From CAZPDM01 sp964585305 (lineage in GTDB: Bacteria > Planctomycetota > Uabimicrobiia > Uabimicrobiales > JABWCH01): a stretch of DNA of 64,000 bases. The stretch is taken from positions 1 through 64,000 of the forward strand of contig CAZPDM010000013.1 of assembly GCA_964585305.1 (NCBI GenBank), read 5' to 3'. The notes beneath the pieces are model-generated. The model ran no database searches, was not told where the DNA came from, and worked only from the letters and a program-made list of their open reading frames with translations. The position numbers and the translations under genes were made by a program. Shown here one piece after another: positions 17,701 through 25,641 of the stretch (positions are counted from its first letter, which is position 1; every line of letters begins with the position of its first letter).

Positions 17701-18938
17701 TTTCCTCCCGCACGTTTTTGTAAAATAGCAATGTCTTGATTAGGCAAATTAAGATCATGTTCTTTTGCATAATGACGAATGATTTCGCCAATTTCTAAAT
17801 CTTCTAACGGAGCTAATTCTAGCATTTGCAATTTGGGATAATTTTTAAGAATTGGCCAGGGATCAACCGGGCGAGTTGTCAATACAATTCGTACATTTGC
17901 GGGCAATTGTCGTGGAAGCCAAAGTAAATTAAGACCTGCGGTTTCTAACTCATCTAACCCATCTATCGCAATAACAAGGGGATGTTGACATTTTTCCAGA
18001 GTATCTCGAATTAAACTTCTTAATTCCCCATGATCTTGAGGTAAAGGTAAAGTTGTTATAAGATTATTTTTAACAAGCTGCTCTGCTAAAAATAACAAAA
18101 GATTAGAAATTTGCCTGCTTGTACCTGTCATGCTCATAAAATAAGCAATGATGGGAATTTTAGGATATTGTTTTCTCCAAGCAAGGACAAATTTTGCTAG
18201 CAGTGATGACTTTCCTGTTCCTGCAACAGCTTGGATTCCTAAATAGTTTGGAAATCCAGAATTACTGCAAAATTGCTCAAGTTGTTTGAGATATCTTGTT
18301 CTTCCGACAAAATCTTTATTCTTTTCAATAAGCATGGATTCTAATGCTTCATTTAATCCATATTCTACAAATTCAACAGTTTTACTGCTGGGATAATCTT
18401 GATCAAAAATGCGTTGCAATTGTGTTTCTACAATCTGTCGTAATTCTGTTTGATTTCGAAAAGTAAAAACTTGTTCATTCTCACGAAGTAACTGTTGTTT
18501 AAGAGATTCTATGCTAGAGCGATCTTCTGGACGTTCTTTTTCTATTAAACTTGGATCGTATTGTTGAATATCCCCAAAACAGAAAAATCGTCGATGCTTA
18601 GGAACGCGAGCAATTGCTTCACGAATTTCCATTTCTGTAACAGAAAGTCGTTGTAAATTAGCTTGTCCATTTTCTAATTGTGGTGGACGCCAACCATAAC
18701 GATAACCTAATATTCCTACAAAGTATTGACATTGTCGCACCATTTGCAAACACCAATGGGTAATAGGATCGTCGCTATGTCGTTCTCTCCAACGTAAATC
18801 GTAGGGAACGAGAGATAACTGTCGATTTGCCAATTGTTGTTTTAATCGTGTAAAAATATTTGCTAACTGGTCGCGTTCTAATTCTAAGTCAAGAAATGTC
18901 GAGCTTAGAAAAACCTTAAGAGTTTTCCAAACGTACAT
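14730..18938 (-). CDS. STAND ATPase: DUF4062 + NACHT-type NTPase + 14 WD40 repeats
   Basis: Domains in order: an N-terminal DUF4062-type region (VFLSSTFLDLELERDQL at 9-25, with GILGYRYGW at 75-83), a NACHT/AAA-like NTPase with VGR at 211-213, Walker A AVAGTGKSS at 237-245 (Lys243), Walker B LVIAIDGLDELE at 321-332 and an Arg in LTTRPVDPW at 353-361, a helical middle, and from about 773 fourteen WD40 repeats, enough for two seven-bladed propellers. This is the plan of signal-sensing STAND ATPases (NPHP3/TEP1-like in eukaryotes; common in cyanobacteria and planctomycetes). The WD40 part would sense a ligand and the DUF4062 part would carry or recruit the effector. Whether it acts in signalling or phage defence is unknown. 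All NTPase residues look intact. Confidence 0.85.
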   Translation of the reverse strand: MYVWKTLKVFLSSTFLDLELERDQLANIFTRLKQQLANRQLSLVPYDLRWRERHSDDPITHWCLQMVRQCQYFVGILGYRYGWRPPQLENGQANLQRLSVTEMEIREAIARVPKHRRFFCFGDIQQYDPSLIEKERPEDRSSIESLKQQLLRENEQVFTFRNQTELRQIVETQLQRIFDQDYPSSKTVEFVEYGLNEALESMLIEKNKDFVGRTRYLKQLEQFCSNSGFPNYLGIQAVAGTGKSSLLAKFVLAWRKQYPKIPIIAYFMSMTGTSRQISNLLLFLAEQLVKNNLITTLPLPQDHGELRSLIRDTLEKCQHPLVIAIDGLDELETAGLNLLWLPRQLPANVRIVLTTRPVDPWPILKNYPKLQMLELAPLEDLEIGEIIRHYAKEHDLNLPNQDIAILQKRAGGNPLYLKVALEEIGTGGVAVGQLAHSIEALFEQILQRLAERYGISLVWDYLGLLSASRYGLTESELVEILQNNSNKKDSEEIINDSESKQKVAPISENSIQNDRFVAISYALQNFLLERGGLIDFFHAEFERTLKERLGMSKMRAYHRWLADYFLNKGYTYSRTLLELPYQQQWSEYYSSVLATSVNFEFIERKCLAGMCDGLLEDWLRILHDPVVAVPEQTEYFLSVRPSTRRLLKSDFIGNNPSSKNVEIQNISNPTDILINRKTIQILAKILQLDLNFVRNHPKHIFQCLFNRGYWYDAPEASSYYDTKTQGDKDPRNSFTRLLEYWQRSKQNDLSKTWAKSQRPLAPHLDSPVLKILTGHTQPINHLSWDAEGKRIISASNDGTVRVWDAETGENLLKLSGQGAISTAIFSQNGQYIYSGGDDYLIWIWDSQTGAELDILEGHQDRITALALTPDGKKMISISSDGSLIVWKIESNINISKILILSIDSSELLALAVHPKKPLVVVGASDNTLRLWNIETQKLLAKWPGHERTIRSLAFDSEGKILASVGNDSLVKLWDIDTQQNLINFTGHSSNVSSISYLPAQTNIPVKAAPGQYGQWISGGQDNKVRIWQSSGTLDRILEQVRWQVSSLSLRPNGQQLVVGAEDGSISIWDIKNFQENYILAGPKAPITQILMSEDKSLAVTSSEDSCIYIWEPQYGRILRKLEGHKAPVQSIAISSDNKRLVSGSEDGQMLIWNCANGNLVSQIAAHHGRIMALAFLSENKLLSVGYFDKIIKIWNLNVNVCLAKMDGHERWIQAISLTQDRKILATASRDNTVRLWNLETMIGYKVLRGHDNSVTCLAFSPDQKQLVSGCYSGPIHIWDIESGACQMILRGHNDLVASVAFSSDGNRIISSSRNKISHIWDTQTGEILHTLEGQIEATEAVKSSSPYFALVKGWETVIMDRKNYQEIAYIPIPLLPGIFYRPNKLIGLGQITTQELHCWELL

Positions 18939-19084
18939 GTTATATCCTTTATATAGAAAAATATTTTTCTAAGTTTTGATCAAAAATTAGGCTAAATATC
19001 TTCTTTTTATGCAAGGAAAATTCAAACTTTACTCTTTTGAGGAAAAAAAATTTTTAGCTTGAAGAAAATAAATTTTTTCCTATC

Positions 19085-19113
19085 TTGACAGTCAGAATGC
19101 GATTTAGTAGAAT
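19085..19113 (+). promoter_or_regulatory. Strong sigma-70 promoter for the P5C dehydrogenase gene
   Basis: TTGACA, exactly 17 bases, then TAGAAT. This is one of the best -35/-10 pairs in the window and lies about 70 bases upstream of the start codon. Confidence 0.75.
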
Positions 19114-19181
19114 AAATTAAGCAGTCTTTTTATATCTAATCAATAAATCATTTTTTTATGTTTATTGCAAAGGAATTTTAC

Positions 19182-20813
19182 ATGGAATTTGGAATTTTTA
19201 AAGTACCCCAACCATTTAATGAACCTGTATTATCATATAACCCAGGCGATCCTAATCGGGAAGCCTTATTACAAAAATATAATGAATTAAAAGCTCAAAA
19301 TATCGAAATTCCCTTGATTATTGGGGGAAAAGAAGTTCGCACAGGAAATATTGGCGAATGTCGTATTCCACATGATCATAAAACTATTGTTGCTCATTAT
19401 CATAAAGCAGGTGAAAAAGAAGTAAAAATGGCAATTGAAGCTGCAATGGAAGCTCGTAAGACTTGGGCTGCTATGCCGTTCCAATATCGAGCTATGATAT
19501 TTTTACGTGCAGCAGAACTCATGTCTAAAAAATATCGCCATTTGATGAACGCAGCTTGTATGTTGGTACAAAGCAAAACTTGCCATCAAGCAGAAATTGA
19601 CATCGTTTGTGAATTGGTTGATTTTTTCCGTTTTAATTTGAAATTTGCAGAACAGATTTATAGTGAACAACCCATGTCTTCTCCTGGTGTTTGGAACTGG
19701 ATGGAATATCGCCCATTAGAAGGCTTTATTTTTGCAATCACTCCTTTTAATTTTGCTTCTATTGCTGGGAATTTACCCAGTTCAGCAGCAATTATGGGAA
19801 ATGTTTGTCTATGGAAACCTGCTTCTTCTACTGTACTATCTTCTTATTATATTATGAAAGTTTTCCAAGAAGCTGGTTTGCCAGATGGTGTGATCAACAT
19901 GGTTATGGGAGATGGTGGAAGTGTAGGAGATATTGCATTAGTTGATCCACGACTTGCAGGTATTCATTTTACTGGGAGTACAGGTGTTTTCCAAAATATA
20001 TGGAAAACTATTGGTAACAATATTGCAAAATATATCAGTTATCCTAAATTAGTAGGCGAAACTGGCGGTAAAGATTTTATGGTTGTTCATGAATCTGCAG
20101 ATACTGATGAAGTTGTAACAGCTATGGTCAGAGGAGCATTTGAATATCAAGGCCAAAAATGTTCAGCTTTATCGCGTGCATATATTCCGGATTCTAAGTG
20201 GCCACAAATTAAAGAAAAAATTCTTGCAGAAGTCAAAAGCATTAAAGTCGGAGATGTTGCGGATTTCTCTAATTTCATGGGTGCTGTAATTGATAAAAAG
20301 GCTTTTGATAGCATAGTTAAATATATTGAGATCGCCAAAAAAGAGACAGATAAATGCGAAATTTTAATTGGTGGAACTTATGATAATTCTCAAGGTTATT
20401 TTATTCAACCTACTATTATCTTAGCTAAAGATCCTCACTTTACCACAATGGAAGAAGAAATTTTTGGACCAGTATTGACAGTTTATGTCTATCCTGCTTC
20501 GCAATATAAAGATACACTTGCCCTTTGTAATAAGACTTCTCCATATTCTTTAACAGGAGGAGTTTTTGCAAATGACATGAAAGCTGTTGAAACTGCATAT
20601 AATGCTTTGCGCGATGCTTCTGGAAATTTCTATATTAATGATAAAGTAACAGGTGCAGTAGTTGGGCAGCAACCTTTTGGAGGAGCAAGGGCTTCAGGAA
20701 CTAACGATAAAGCTGGATCATATTTAAACTTGCTACGTTGGGTAAGCCCTCGTACAGTTAAATTTTTGTTTGATCCACCAAAATCTTATCGATACCCATT
20801 CCTTGGAAAATAA
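19182..20813 (+). CDS. pruA: 1-pyrroline-5-carboxylate dehydrogenase (ALDH4 type)
   Basis: Oxidises glutamate semialdehyde/P5C to glutamate with NAD+, the second step of proline (and arginine/ornithine) breakdown. ALDH features: FAITPFNFASIAGNLP in the Rossmann part, HFTGST, the catalytic Glu in LVGETGGKD and the catalytic Cys327 in YQGQKCSALSR. The N-terminal KVPQPFNEPVLSYNPG and the 543-residue length match ALDH4A1-type enzymes and not the bifunctional PutA. The start at 19182 has AAAGGAA at good spacing; an in-frame ATG 24 bases earlier does not. No proline dehydrogenase gene is seen in the window. It is single-gene: own promoter and a strong terminator. Confidence 0.9.
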   Translation: MEFGIFKVPQPFNEPVLSYNPGDPNREALLQKYNELKAQNIEIPLIIGGKEVRTGNIGECRIPHDHKTIVAHYHKAGEKEVKMAIEAAMEARKTWAAMPFQYRAMIFLRAAELMSKKYRHLMNAACMLVQSKTCHQAEIDIVCELVDFFRFNLKFAEQIYSEQPMSSPGVWNWMEYRPLEGFIFAITPFNFASIAGNLPSSAAIMGNVCLWKPASSTVLSSYYIMKVFQEAGLPDGVINMVMGDGGSVGDIALVDPRLAGIHFTGSTGVFQNIWKTIGNNIAKYISYPKLVGETGGKDFMVVHESADTDEVVTAMVRGAFEYQGQKCSALSRAYIPDSKWPQIKEKILAEVKSIKVGDVADFSNFMGAVIDKKAFDSIVKYIEIAKKETDKCEILIGGTYDNSQGYFIQPTIILAKDPHFTTMEEEIFGPVLTVYVYPASQYKDTLALCNKTSPYSLTGGVFANDMKAVETAYNALRDASGNFYINDKVTGAVVGQQPFGGARASGTNDKAGSYLNLLRWVSPRTVKFLFDPPKSYRYPFLGK

Positions 20814-20831
20814 TTTTCCTATAAAAACAGC

Positions 20832-20859
20832 AAGACCAGGCAAACTGCCTGGTCTTTAG
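20832..20859 (+). terminator. Terminator after the P5C dehydrogenase gene
   Basis: Perfect 11-bp stem AAGACCAGGCA/TGCCTGGTCTT around AAC with a short T run. It sits between convergent genes and may work for both. A smaller imperfect hairpin (TGTGC...GCACA with TTAAG/CTTAA, about 20864-20893) follows on the FmdB side. Confidence 0.85.
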
Positions 20860-20912
20860 AAAATGTGTGCGCGGGTTAAGCCGCTTAAGCACAACTTCTA
20901 TTGCTGCTAGCC

Positions 20913-21095
20913 TCAGCCCCGGCGTTTATTCACACTACAAGAACTGCCAGAACCTGAAGCGGTAGAAAAACTGCCAACTAATTTTTTGCATTGAGCAGAG
21001 CCGCATTTGGGGCATTTTACTGCATCGCCTTCTTTGGCAACCATCTGTTCAAATTTGTGATGGCAAGTCTCGCATTCAAATTTGTAAAGTGGCAT
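20913..21095 (-). CDS. FmdB-type zinc-ribbon protein
   Basis: Sixty residues beginning MPLYKFECETC. Two CxxC pairs (Cys9/Cys12 and Cys28/Cys31) form a single zinc ribbon, the FmdB/CxxC_CXXC_SSSS family. The tail is Ser/Gly-rich and ends in basic residues. Members are small, widespread and mostly of unknown function; a link to transcription of formamidase genes gave the name. Ribosome site GGGAAAG. A second member with a Cys-rich tail is found at 63.4 kb. Confidence 0.85.
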   Translation of the reverse strand: MPLYKFECETCHHKFEQMVAKEGDAVKCPKCGSAQCKKLVGSFSTASGSGSSCSVNKRRG

Positions 21096-21216
21096 AAATT
21101 CTTTCCCAAAAAAGAAAATTAAATAAAACGAAAACTAATAAAAGTATACTTTTTTTTTTATAAAAATGCAATATATCCTAAAAAATAATAATAAATTTTT
21201 TTGAAGGGATTTAATT

Positions 21217-21795
21217 ATGATGGATGAAATCGCATTGACTCTTTCTATATTGAGTACAGTTATTGCAGTTGTTTCTGTTTATATTAGCCAGTTAAAACGG
21301 GGAAAAATTGTTCTGCCTTCTGTACGTGGATACCGTTTAGAACCCCTTAATTTTTATGTAGAAAATGAAGGTTATCGTGCCATACGTTTATCTCTTATGG
21401 TAACTTTTATGAATACAGGTGCTCAAACAGTCTCTATCAACGATTTGCGAGTAAAAATGCCTATTCCAGAAAAAGGAAAAGATTTGTTTTTACAATGGGT
21501 GGATGAATGTCCAGAACTTGCTTCCGAACAACGTAGTTTTGCTTCTCAACCGACTTTAGGACCTTATGGTAGTAGTAGTCATGTTTATACTTTTGTTAGC
21601 CCCTTTAAACCAGAATTTGGCCAATTAGTAAAATATCTTGAGGAAGTTTGTGAAAAAGAACCAGAAAAGTTATATGCTGCCAAGATTCAATTACGTTGCT
21701 GCAAAAATTGCTGGAGTAATTTAGCTGAAATTTATATTTGTCCAAATGGTCGTAATCATATCGAACGTGATTTTAATAAAATTAACGGGCTATAA
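21217..21795 (+). CDS. Membrane-anchored protein of unknown function
   Basis: I do not recognise a family. Residues 5-26 form one hydrophobic helix (IALTLSILSTVIAVVSVYIS), then a basic stretch QLKRGK, suggesting a cytoplasmic soluble part after an N-terminal anchor. The soluble part looks beta-rich (LSLMVTFMNTGAQTVSINDLRV). The C-terminus is Cys-rich (LRCCKNCWSNLAEIYICPNG), possibly a metal or disulfide site. Ribosome site AAGGGA. It is followed by its own terminator and then by the SPFH gene in the same direction. Confidence 0.6.
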   Translation: MMDEIALTLSILSTVIAVVSVYISQLKRGKIVLPSVRGYRLEPLNFYVENEGYRAIRLSLMVTFMNTGAQTVSINDLRVKMPIPEKGKDLFLQWVDECPELASEQRSFASQPTLGPYGSSSHVYTFVSPFKPEFGQLVKYLEEVCEKEPEKLYAAKIQLRCCKNCWSNLAEIYICPNGRNHIERDFNKINGL

Positions 21796-21801
21796 TTAAA
21801 A

Positions 21802-21853
21802 AAACATGCTATTTAAACATCATTTTTAAAATTAAGAAATAGCATGTTTTATT
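21802..21853 (+). terminator. Terminator after the anchored unknown gene
   Basis: AAACATGCTATTT at 21802-21814 pairs perfectly with AAATAGCATGTTT at 21837-21849 over a 22-base AT-rich loop, followed by TATTACTTTT. Confidence 0.7.
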
Positions 21854-21876
21854 ACTTTTAAATTAGGGGGAGTGTT

Positions 21877-23706
21877 ATGGATGAAAGAGAACGATCGAAA
21901 CCGGCCGCTCGTAAAGTCTTCCAGCAACAGTTGGTTTTAAATGCAGTTTCAGAAGCTACTGATGAAAAAGAAGCTCAGGCTTTTTCAAATAGAAAAGATA
22001 TACGATTGCCCGATCAGAAAACTTCAGAAGAATTGCAACAAGAAAAAGGCGGTTTAAAAATTCGCGAAACTGGCTGGTGGTTCTGGCGAACTATTGTCCT
22101 TCCTCCAAATGCTTATGTTGTACATACAAGACGTGGTTGCAAAGCACCCATCACACTAGGATTGGGTATAAGTTTTCGATATAATCCTAATACAGATAGT
22201 TATATTACAGTTCCAGCAGCTTTGCAAACAATTGGTATTATTGCACAAGGGATTAGCAAGGAAAAGCAGGGCATTAGTATCTTAGCTTATGTACAATGGA
22301 TGATTAGTGATTTTGCAATTGCTTATCGGCATTTGGATTTTTCAGATAATAAAGATCCTATGGGAATTGTCAACGCTCAATTACGAGAGCAAGCAGAAGC
22401 TGCTATCAAAGATAAAATTTCTACCATGAGCGTACAGGAAATTCTTACAGACAAAGCCCCTATTATTAAAGAACTTACTCAACGGATGAAAGCTGTTGCC
22501 GAAGGAAAAGGTGAAGGCGGCGTAGGCGGTGGTTTGGGACTTCATATTGTTACAGTACAAATTAAGGAAGCCTTTGTAAGTTCTCAAAAACTTTGGGAAT
22601 TTTTACAAGCACCATTCCGTAATGAACGTGAACGCGAAGCAAGATTAAGCCGCTTGCGTGTTGAAGAAGAAATTCGACAACAGGAATTGGCCAATCGTAA
22701 AAGTATTGAGAATGCGGAGTCTCAAACTCAATCAGATATTTCTAAAATTAAAGCGAGTAAAGAAAGAGAATCTTTCGAAATTGTTTTAAAAGAACGCATC
22801 CGTCGGCAAGAATTAGAGAACGAAGAAAAACAACGTGTACTTGCTTTAGAACAAGAATTGCAAATGAAGAAACGCGAGTCTCAAAGAAGTTTGCAAGAAT
22901 ACGAGTTGTTGACAGAGCAAGAATTAAATATCATCAAGGCCAAACAAGCCCAATCTTTAGCTTTGCAAAAGATAACATTAGATTCTGAACAAACTTTAAA
23001 AGCAAAAGAAATTGAAGTTGAAGCAAGCGTAAAACAACTCGAAGCTGAAACAAAACTTAGAACTTCAGAATCAGAAGAGCAACAAAAATTAGATATTTTA
23101 AGAGCCAAACAAGAACAAGAACTTGCTTTGGAAAAAGCCCGTTTGAATGCTGACCAGCTTTTAACAGCAAAAGAAATCGAAATTACTGCCAATATGAAAA
23201 AAATTGAGGCAGAAACAAAACTGAAAGCATACGAATTTTCTTTACAGCTTCAACAATTAGAAGGTCAAAAAACTTTTTTGCAAAAAGAAGACGAGGTTTC
23301 GAAGATTGGTTTGCAATATAAGGTACAAAAAGAGCTTGCTGAAGCTGATCATAAACTTGCTTTACAACAAAAGACTTTTCAACAAACAAAGGCACAAGAA
23401 GAAGAAAGCTACCGTATTGCAAATGCTCAAAAGCAAAAAGAATTAGAATTCTTGCAGGCAAAACAAGCAATAGAAAATTCTGTTTCTCCTGAAAATTTAT
23501 CCAGCCGAATGATTTCTGTTCTACCAGAATTGGCCAAACAAATGCCGAAGATACAAGAATTACGTACGCTTAACATTTCAACAGATGGACAACATAGTGA
23601 TGGATTTTCCTTATTAGGAACATACCTTGCAAAATTATTAGAGATTGGACGTACATTAGGTATAAAACTTCCCAAGACAGAAGTAGAACAATCATCGAAA
23701 TCTTAG
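21877..23706 (+). CDS. SPFH/band-7-like domain protein with long coiled coil
   Basis: Residues about 60-245 resemble an SPFH (flotillin/prohibitin) domain: VLPPNAYVVHTRRG at the start, then LREQAEAAIKDKIST, MSVQEILTDKAPI and LHIVTVQIKEAFVSSQKLW, the last being the typical end. From about 250 to 540 it is a Glu/Lys/Gln-rich coiled coil. Inside it a segment of about 48 residues (IKAKQAQSLALQKITLD... and ILRAKQEQELALEKARLN...) is repeated once, about 58 residues apart. There is no transmembrane segment or signal peptide, which is odd for a flotillin-like scaffold. Partner unknown. A strong AGGGGGA ribosome site precedes the ATG. Confidence 0.7.
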   Translation: MDERERSKPAARKVFQQQLVLNAVSEATDEKEAQAFSNRKDIRLPDQKTSEELQQEKGGLKIRETGWWFWRTIVLPPNAYVVHTRRGCKAPITLGLGISFRYNPNTDSYITVPAALQTIGIIAQGISKEKQGISILAYVQWMISDFAIAYRHLDFSDNKDPMGIVNAQLREQAEAAIKDKISTMSVQEILTDKAPIIKELTQRMKAVAEGKGEGGVGGGLGLHIVTVQIKEAFVSSQKLWEFLQAPFRNEREREARLSRLRVEEEIRQQELANRKSIENAESQTQSDISKIKASKERESFEIVLKERIRRQELENEEKQRVLALEQELQMKKRESQRSLQEYELLTEQELNIIKAKQAQSLALQKITLDSEQTLKAKEIEVEASVKQLEAETKLRTSESEEQQKLDILRAKQEQELALEKARLNADQLLTAKEIEITANMKKIEAETKLKAYEFSLQLQQLEGQKTFLQKEDEVSKIGLQYKVQKELAEADHKLALQQKTFQQTKAQEEESYRIANAQKQKELEFLQAKQAIENSVSPENLSSRMISVLPELAKQMPKIQELRTLNISTDGQHSDGFSLLGTYLAKLLEIGRTLGIKLPKTEVEQSSKS

Positions 23707-23716
23707 TAAGTGGTTT

Positions 23717-23900
23717 GTCAACTAAATTGCTAGACATATTTTCCTTATCCTAGTGCACTAGTCCATGCACTGACGTGCATGGTAGGAATTAACCCGCCGC
23801 TTATAAATGATGGCTTTAACGAAAGAAAATTTGCAGCGGGTTCAATTCCTCACAGTTGAATCTCAAACACATAGTTGGCATATTTTTTAGTCCAAAAACT
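23717..23900 (+). repeat. Intergenic palindromic repeat, copy A (most complete)
   Basis: It is bounded by GTCAACTA (23717) and TAGTTGGC (ending 23879), a 7/8 inverted terminal repeat. Inside are a perfect hairpin CCATGCAC-TGAC-GTGCATGG (23763-23782) and a larger palindrome GGAATTAACCCGCCGC (23785-23800) facing GCAGCGGGTTCAATTCC (23833-23849). A tail up to AAAAACT is shared with the copy near 29.2 kb. No ORF inside. It looks like a MITE or REP-like element. Confidence 0.75.
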
Positions 23901-23932
23901 AAAGATGTATGAATTGAAATTCATACATCTTT
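23901..23932 (+). terminator. Perfect hairpin ahead of the ferritin-like gene
   Basis: AAAGATGTATGAAT and ATTCATACATCTTT form a perfect 14-bp stem with a TGAA loop. It abuts the repeat element and lies 24 bases before the next start codon. It could end the SPFH transcript, although the following T content is low, or act as an operator or leader structure for the downstream gene. Confidence 0.5.
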
Positions 23933-23956
23933 AAATTATAGAAAGATAAAAAATTT

Positions 23957-24400
23957 ATGAGGGAAAACATTCTTGTATTCGCTTATAATATGGAACGTGA
24001 TTCTGCAAAATTTTATGCAAAAATGTCTAATCAAGTTAAAGGTAGTTATGTTAAAATTATGTTCAATGAATTATCTGAAGAAGAATTTAAACATCAACAA
24101 ATTTTGGAAAAAATGATAAAAAGACAAGTCGTTCCTAAATTGCCAAATGTTGAAATTCCAGATATTCATCTTTCTGATATATTAGATAAACCTGAACTTA
24201 CTGATGATATGGTTCCTAAAGACATTATTGCGTATGTAATTAAAATGGAAGAAGAGGCAATTTCTTTATATCAGTCTTTATATAACGCGGCAACAAATTT
24301 AGAAGATAAGGAAACATATTCAGAGTTGATCAAGATGGAATCTGTACATAAATATCGTTTTCAACGAGTGCTTGAAGATATTTCCTTGTGGGAAAAGTAA
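23957..24400 (+). CDS. Ferritin-like / rubrerythrin-type di-iron protein
   Basis: A 147-residue four-helix-bundle pattern. Candidate di-iron ligands occur as paired motifs: MERDSAKFY and EEEFKH in the first half, MEEEAISLY and ESVHKY in the second, giving the two E and two ExxH motifs of the rubrerythrin group. No rubredoxin Cys pairs are present, so it would lack the electron-donor domain. Likely role: peroxide or iron handling in the cytoplasm. The gene is monocistronic, with a bidirectional terminator after it. Confidence 0.8.
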   Translation: MRENILVFAYNMERDSAKFYAKMSNQVKGSYVKIMFNELSEEEFKHQQILEKMIKRQVVPKLPNVEIPDIHLSDILDKPELTDDMVPKDIIAYVIKMEEEAISLYQSLYNAATNLEDKETYSELIKMESVHKYRFQRVLEDISLWEK

Positions 24401-24402
24401 AA

Positions 24403-24435
24403 AAACAAGAGCTATCATTAGCTCTTGTTTTTTTA
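24403..24435. terminator. Bidirectional terminator between convergent genes
   Basis: ACAAGAGCTA/TAGCTCTTGT around a TCAT loop, with A-run before and T-run after. It works for the ferritin-like gene on the plus strand and the MFS gene on the minus strand. Confidence 0.9.
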
Positions 24436-25638
24436 CTTTTTAATGATAATATCTCTTCCAAAAATTGCAAAAAATATTGTTCCTATAATACCGCAAATTC
24501 CTGCAATTGCAAAATTTGTTTCCGGAGAAATTTCCCATAATGGAGCAGACGCAAGAGCCGCAAAAGAGACTATCACATCGCGAATAAGATAATATGTTCC
24601 AAATGTTACAGCTTTTGCATGTTCGGGTGCTAAATCCATAATAAGAGCTTTTCTAGTTGGCTCTCCAAATTCTTTGAGTCCTCTAATAATAAAGGCTAGA
24701 ATAAAAAGATAAAAATTGTTACAAAAAATTAACACCAATGGAAATAAAGTAAAAAAAATAAATGTGATCAAAACAAAACGTTTTTTTCCATATTTATCTG
24801 CCATATAAGCAATGGGAATATAAATTAAAACAGCTGTAATCATTTCAATTGTTGTTAAAATGCCAAATTTAGCTTCTGGAACATTATGATAGTTTACAAC
24901 CCAGAGTACAACAAAAGCATTTGGAATTTGCTCTGCGAACCGAATTAAAATATCAGATATGAGAAGATGCCTTAAATCAGGAGTAATATAGTTAAAAGAT
25001 TCGAGAATCCCAATTTCTTGCGTTTTTTCGTATTTATCTTCAATCCAAACAATTTGTATCCATATTGCAACTGCTGCAAAAATAAAGGCAATCCCAAATG
25101 CTAATCGAATACCAATTTGTTGACCATATTGGGCAATTAAAATACCTCCTAGCAATGGTCCTATTGCCATAGGAATACGTCGGATTAAAGAGTGCATGGT
25201 AACGCCCATAACACGTTTTTCTTTTGATGCAACTTTGTTTACTAAACTCATAATAGGAGGCAATGAAACTGCACTCCAAGCAATAAAAAGGATAGAAGCC
25301 GCCAATACAGCTTGCCAACTTGGAATCAGAATGACTATTGCATAACCAATCATCGCGATAATTGTAAAAAAAATAAGAGAACGTTTATATCCCCATGCTT
25401 GAGAGAGATATCCGCTAGGAAAAGAATATAACGCGCCAAGTAAATTTTGTAACGCATTAAAATAGCCAACAATATATACAGAGCCTCCTAGTGTTATTAA
25501 ATAAAGTGGCAAATATCGTTCGGCAATTCTTTCTCCCATGCCTACAAAAATTACCATGATTAGCATGGCAAACATGCTTGGATTGATACCAAAAAATTGA
25601 GAAATTTTTATATTATTATCTGAAAAATCTGTTTTCAT
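24433..25638 (-). CDS. MFS transporter
   Basis: 401 residues with about 12 hydrophobic segments. After TM2 there is a loop GYLSQAWGYKRSL, the MFS A-motif position, with a second version (AYMADKYGKKRFV) after the middle loop. No sequence cue gives the substrate; drug/metabolite efflux-type permeases look most similar. The start is only 3 bases after the stop of the DUF4340-like gene and lacks a clear ribosome site, so translation is probably coupled. It is the last gene of the RidA-HpnA-DUF4340-MFS minus-strand run. Confidence 0.8.
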   Translation of the reverse strand: MKTDFSDNNIKISQFFGINPSMFAMLIMVIFVGMGERIAERYLPLYLITLGGSVYIVGYFNALQNLLGALYSFPSGYLSQAWGYKRSLIFFTIIAMIGYAIVILIPSWQAVLAASILFIAWSAVSLPPIMSLVNKVASKEKRVMGVTMHSLIRRIPMAIGPLLGGILIAQYGQQIGIRLAFGIAFIFAAVAIWIQIVWIEDKYEKTQEIGILESFNYITPDLRHLLISDILIRFAEQIPNAFVVLWVVNYHNVPEAKFGILTTIEMITAVLIYIPIAYMADKYGKKRFVLITFIFFTLFPLVLIFCNNFYLFILAFIIRGLKEFGEPTRKALIMDLAPEHAKAVTFGTYYLIRDVIVSFAALASAPLWEISPETNFAIAGICGIIGTIFFAIFGRDIIIKK

Positions 25639-25641
25639 ATT

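Noticed and set aside
20864..20893. Imperfect hairpin (TGTGC...GCACA) as a copy of the palindromic repeat
   Set aside because: Contains GCGGGTTAA but lacks GGAATT and the CTTTAACG and GTTCAATTCC parts; more likely a small terminator stem for the FmdB gene.
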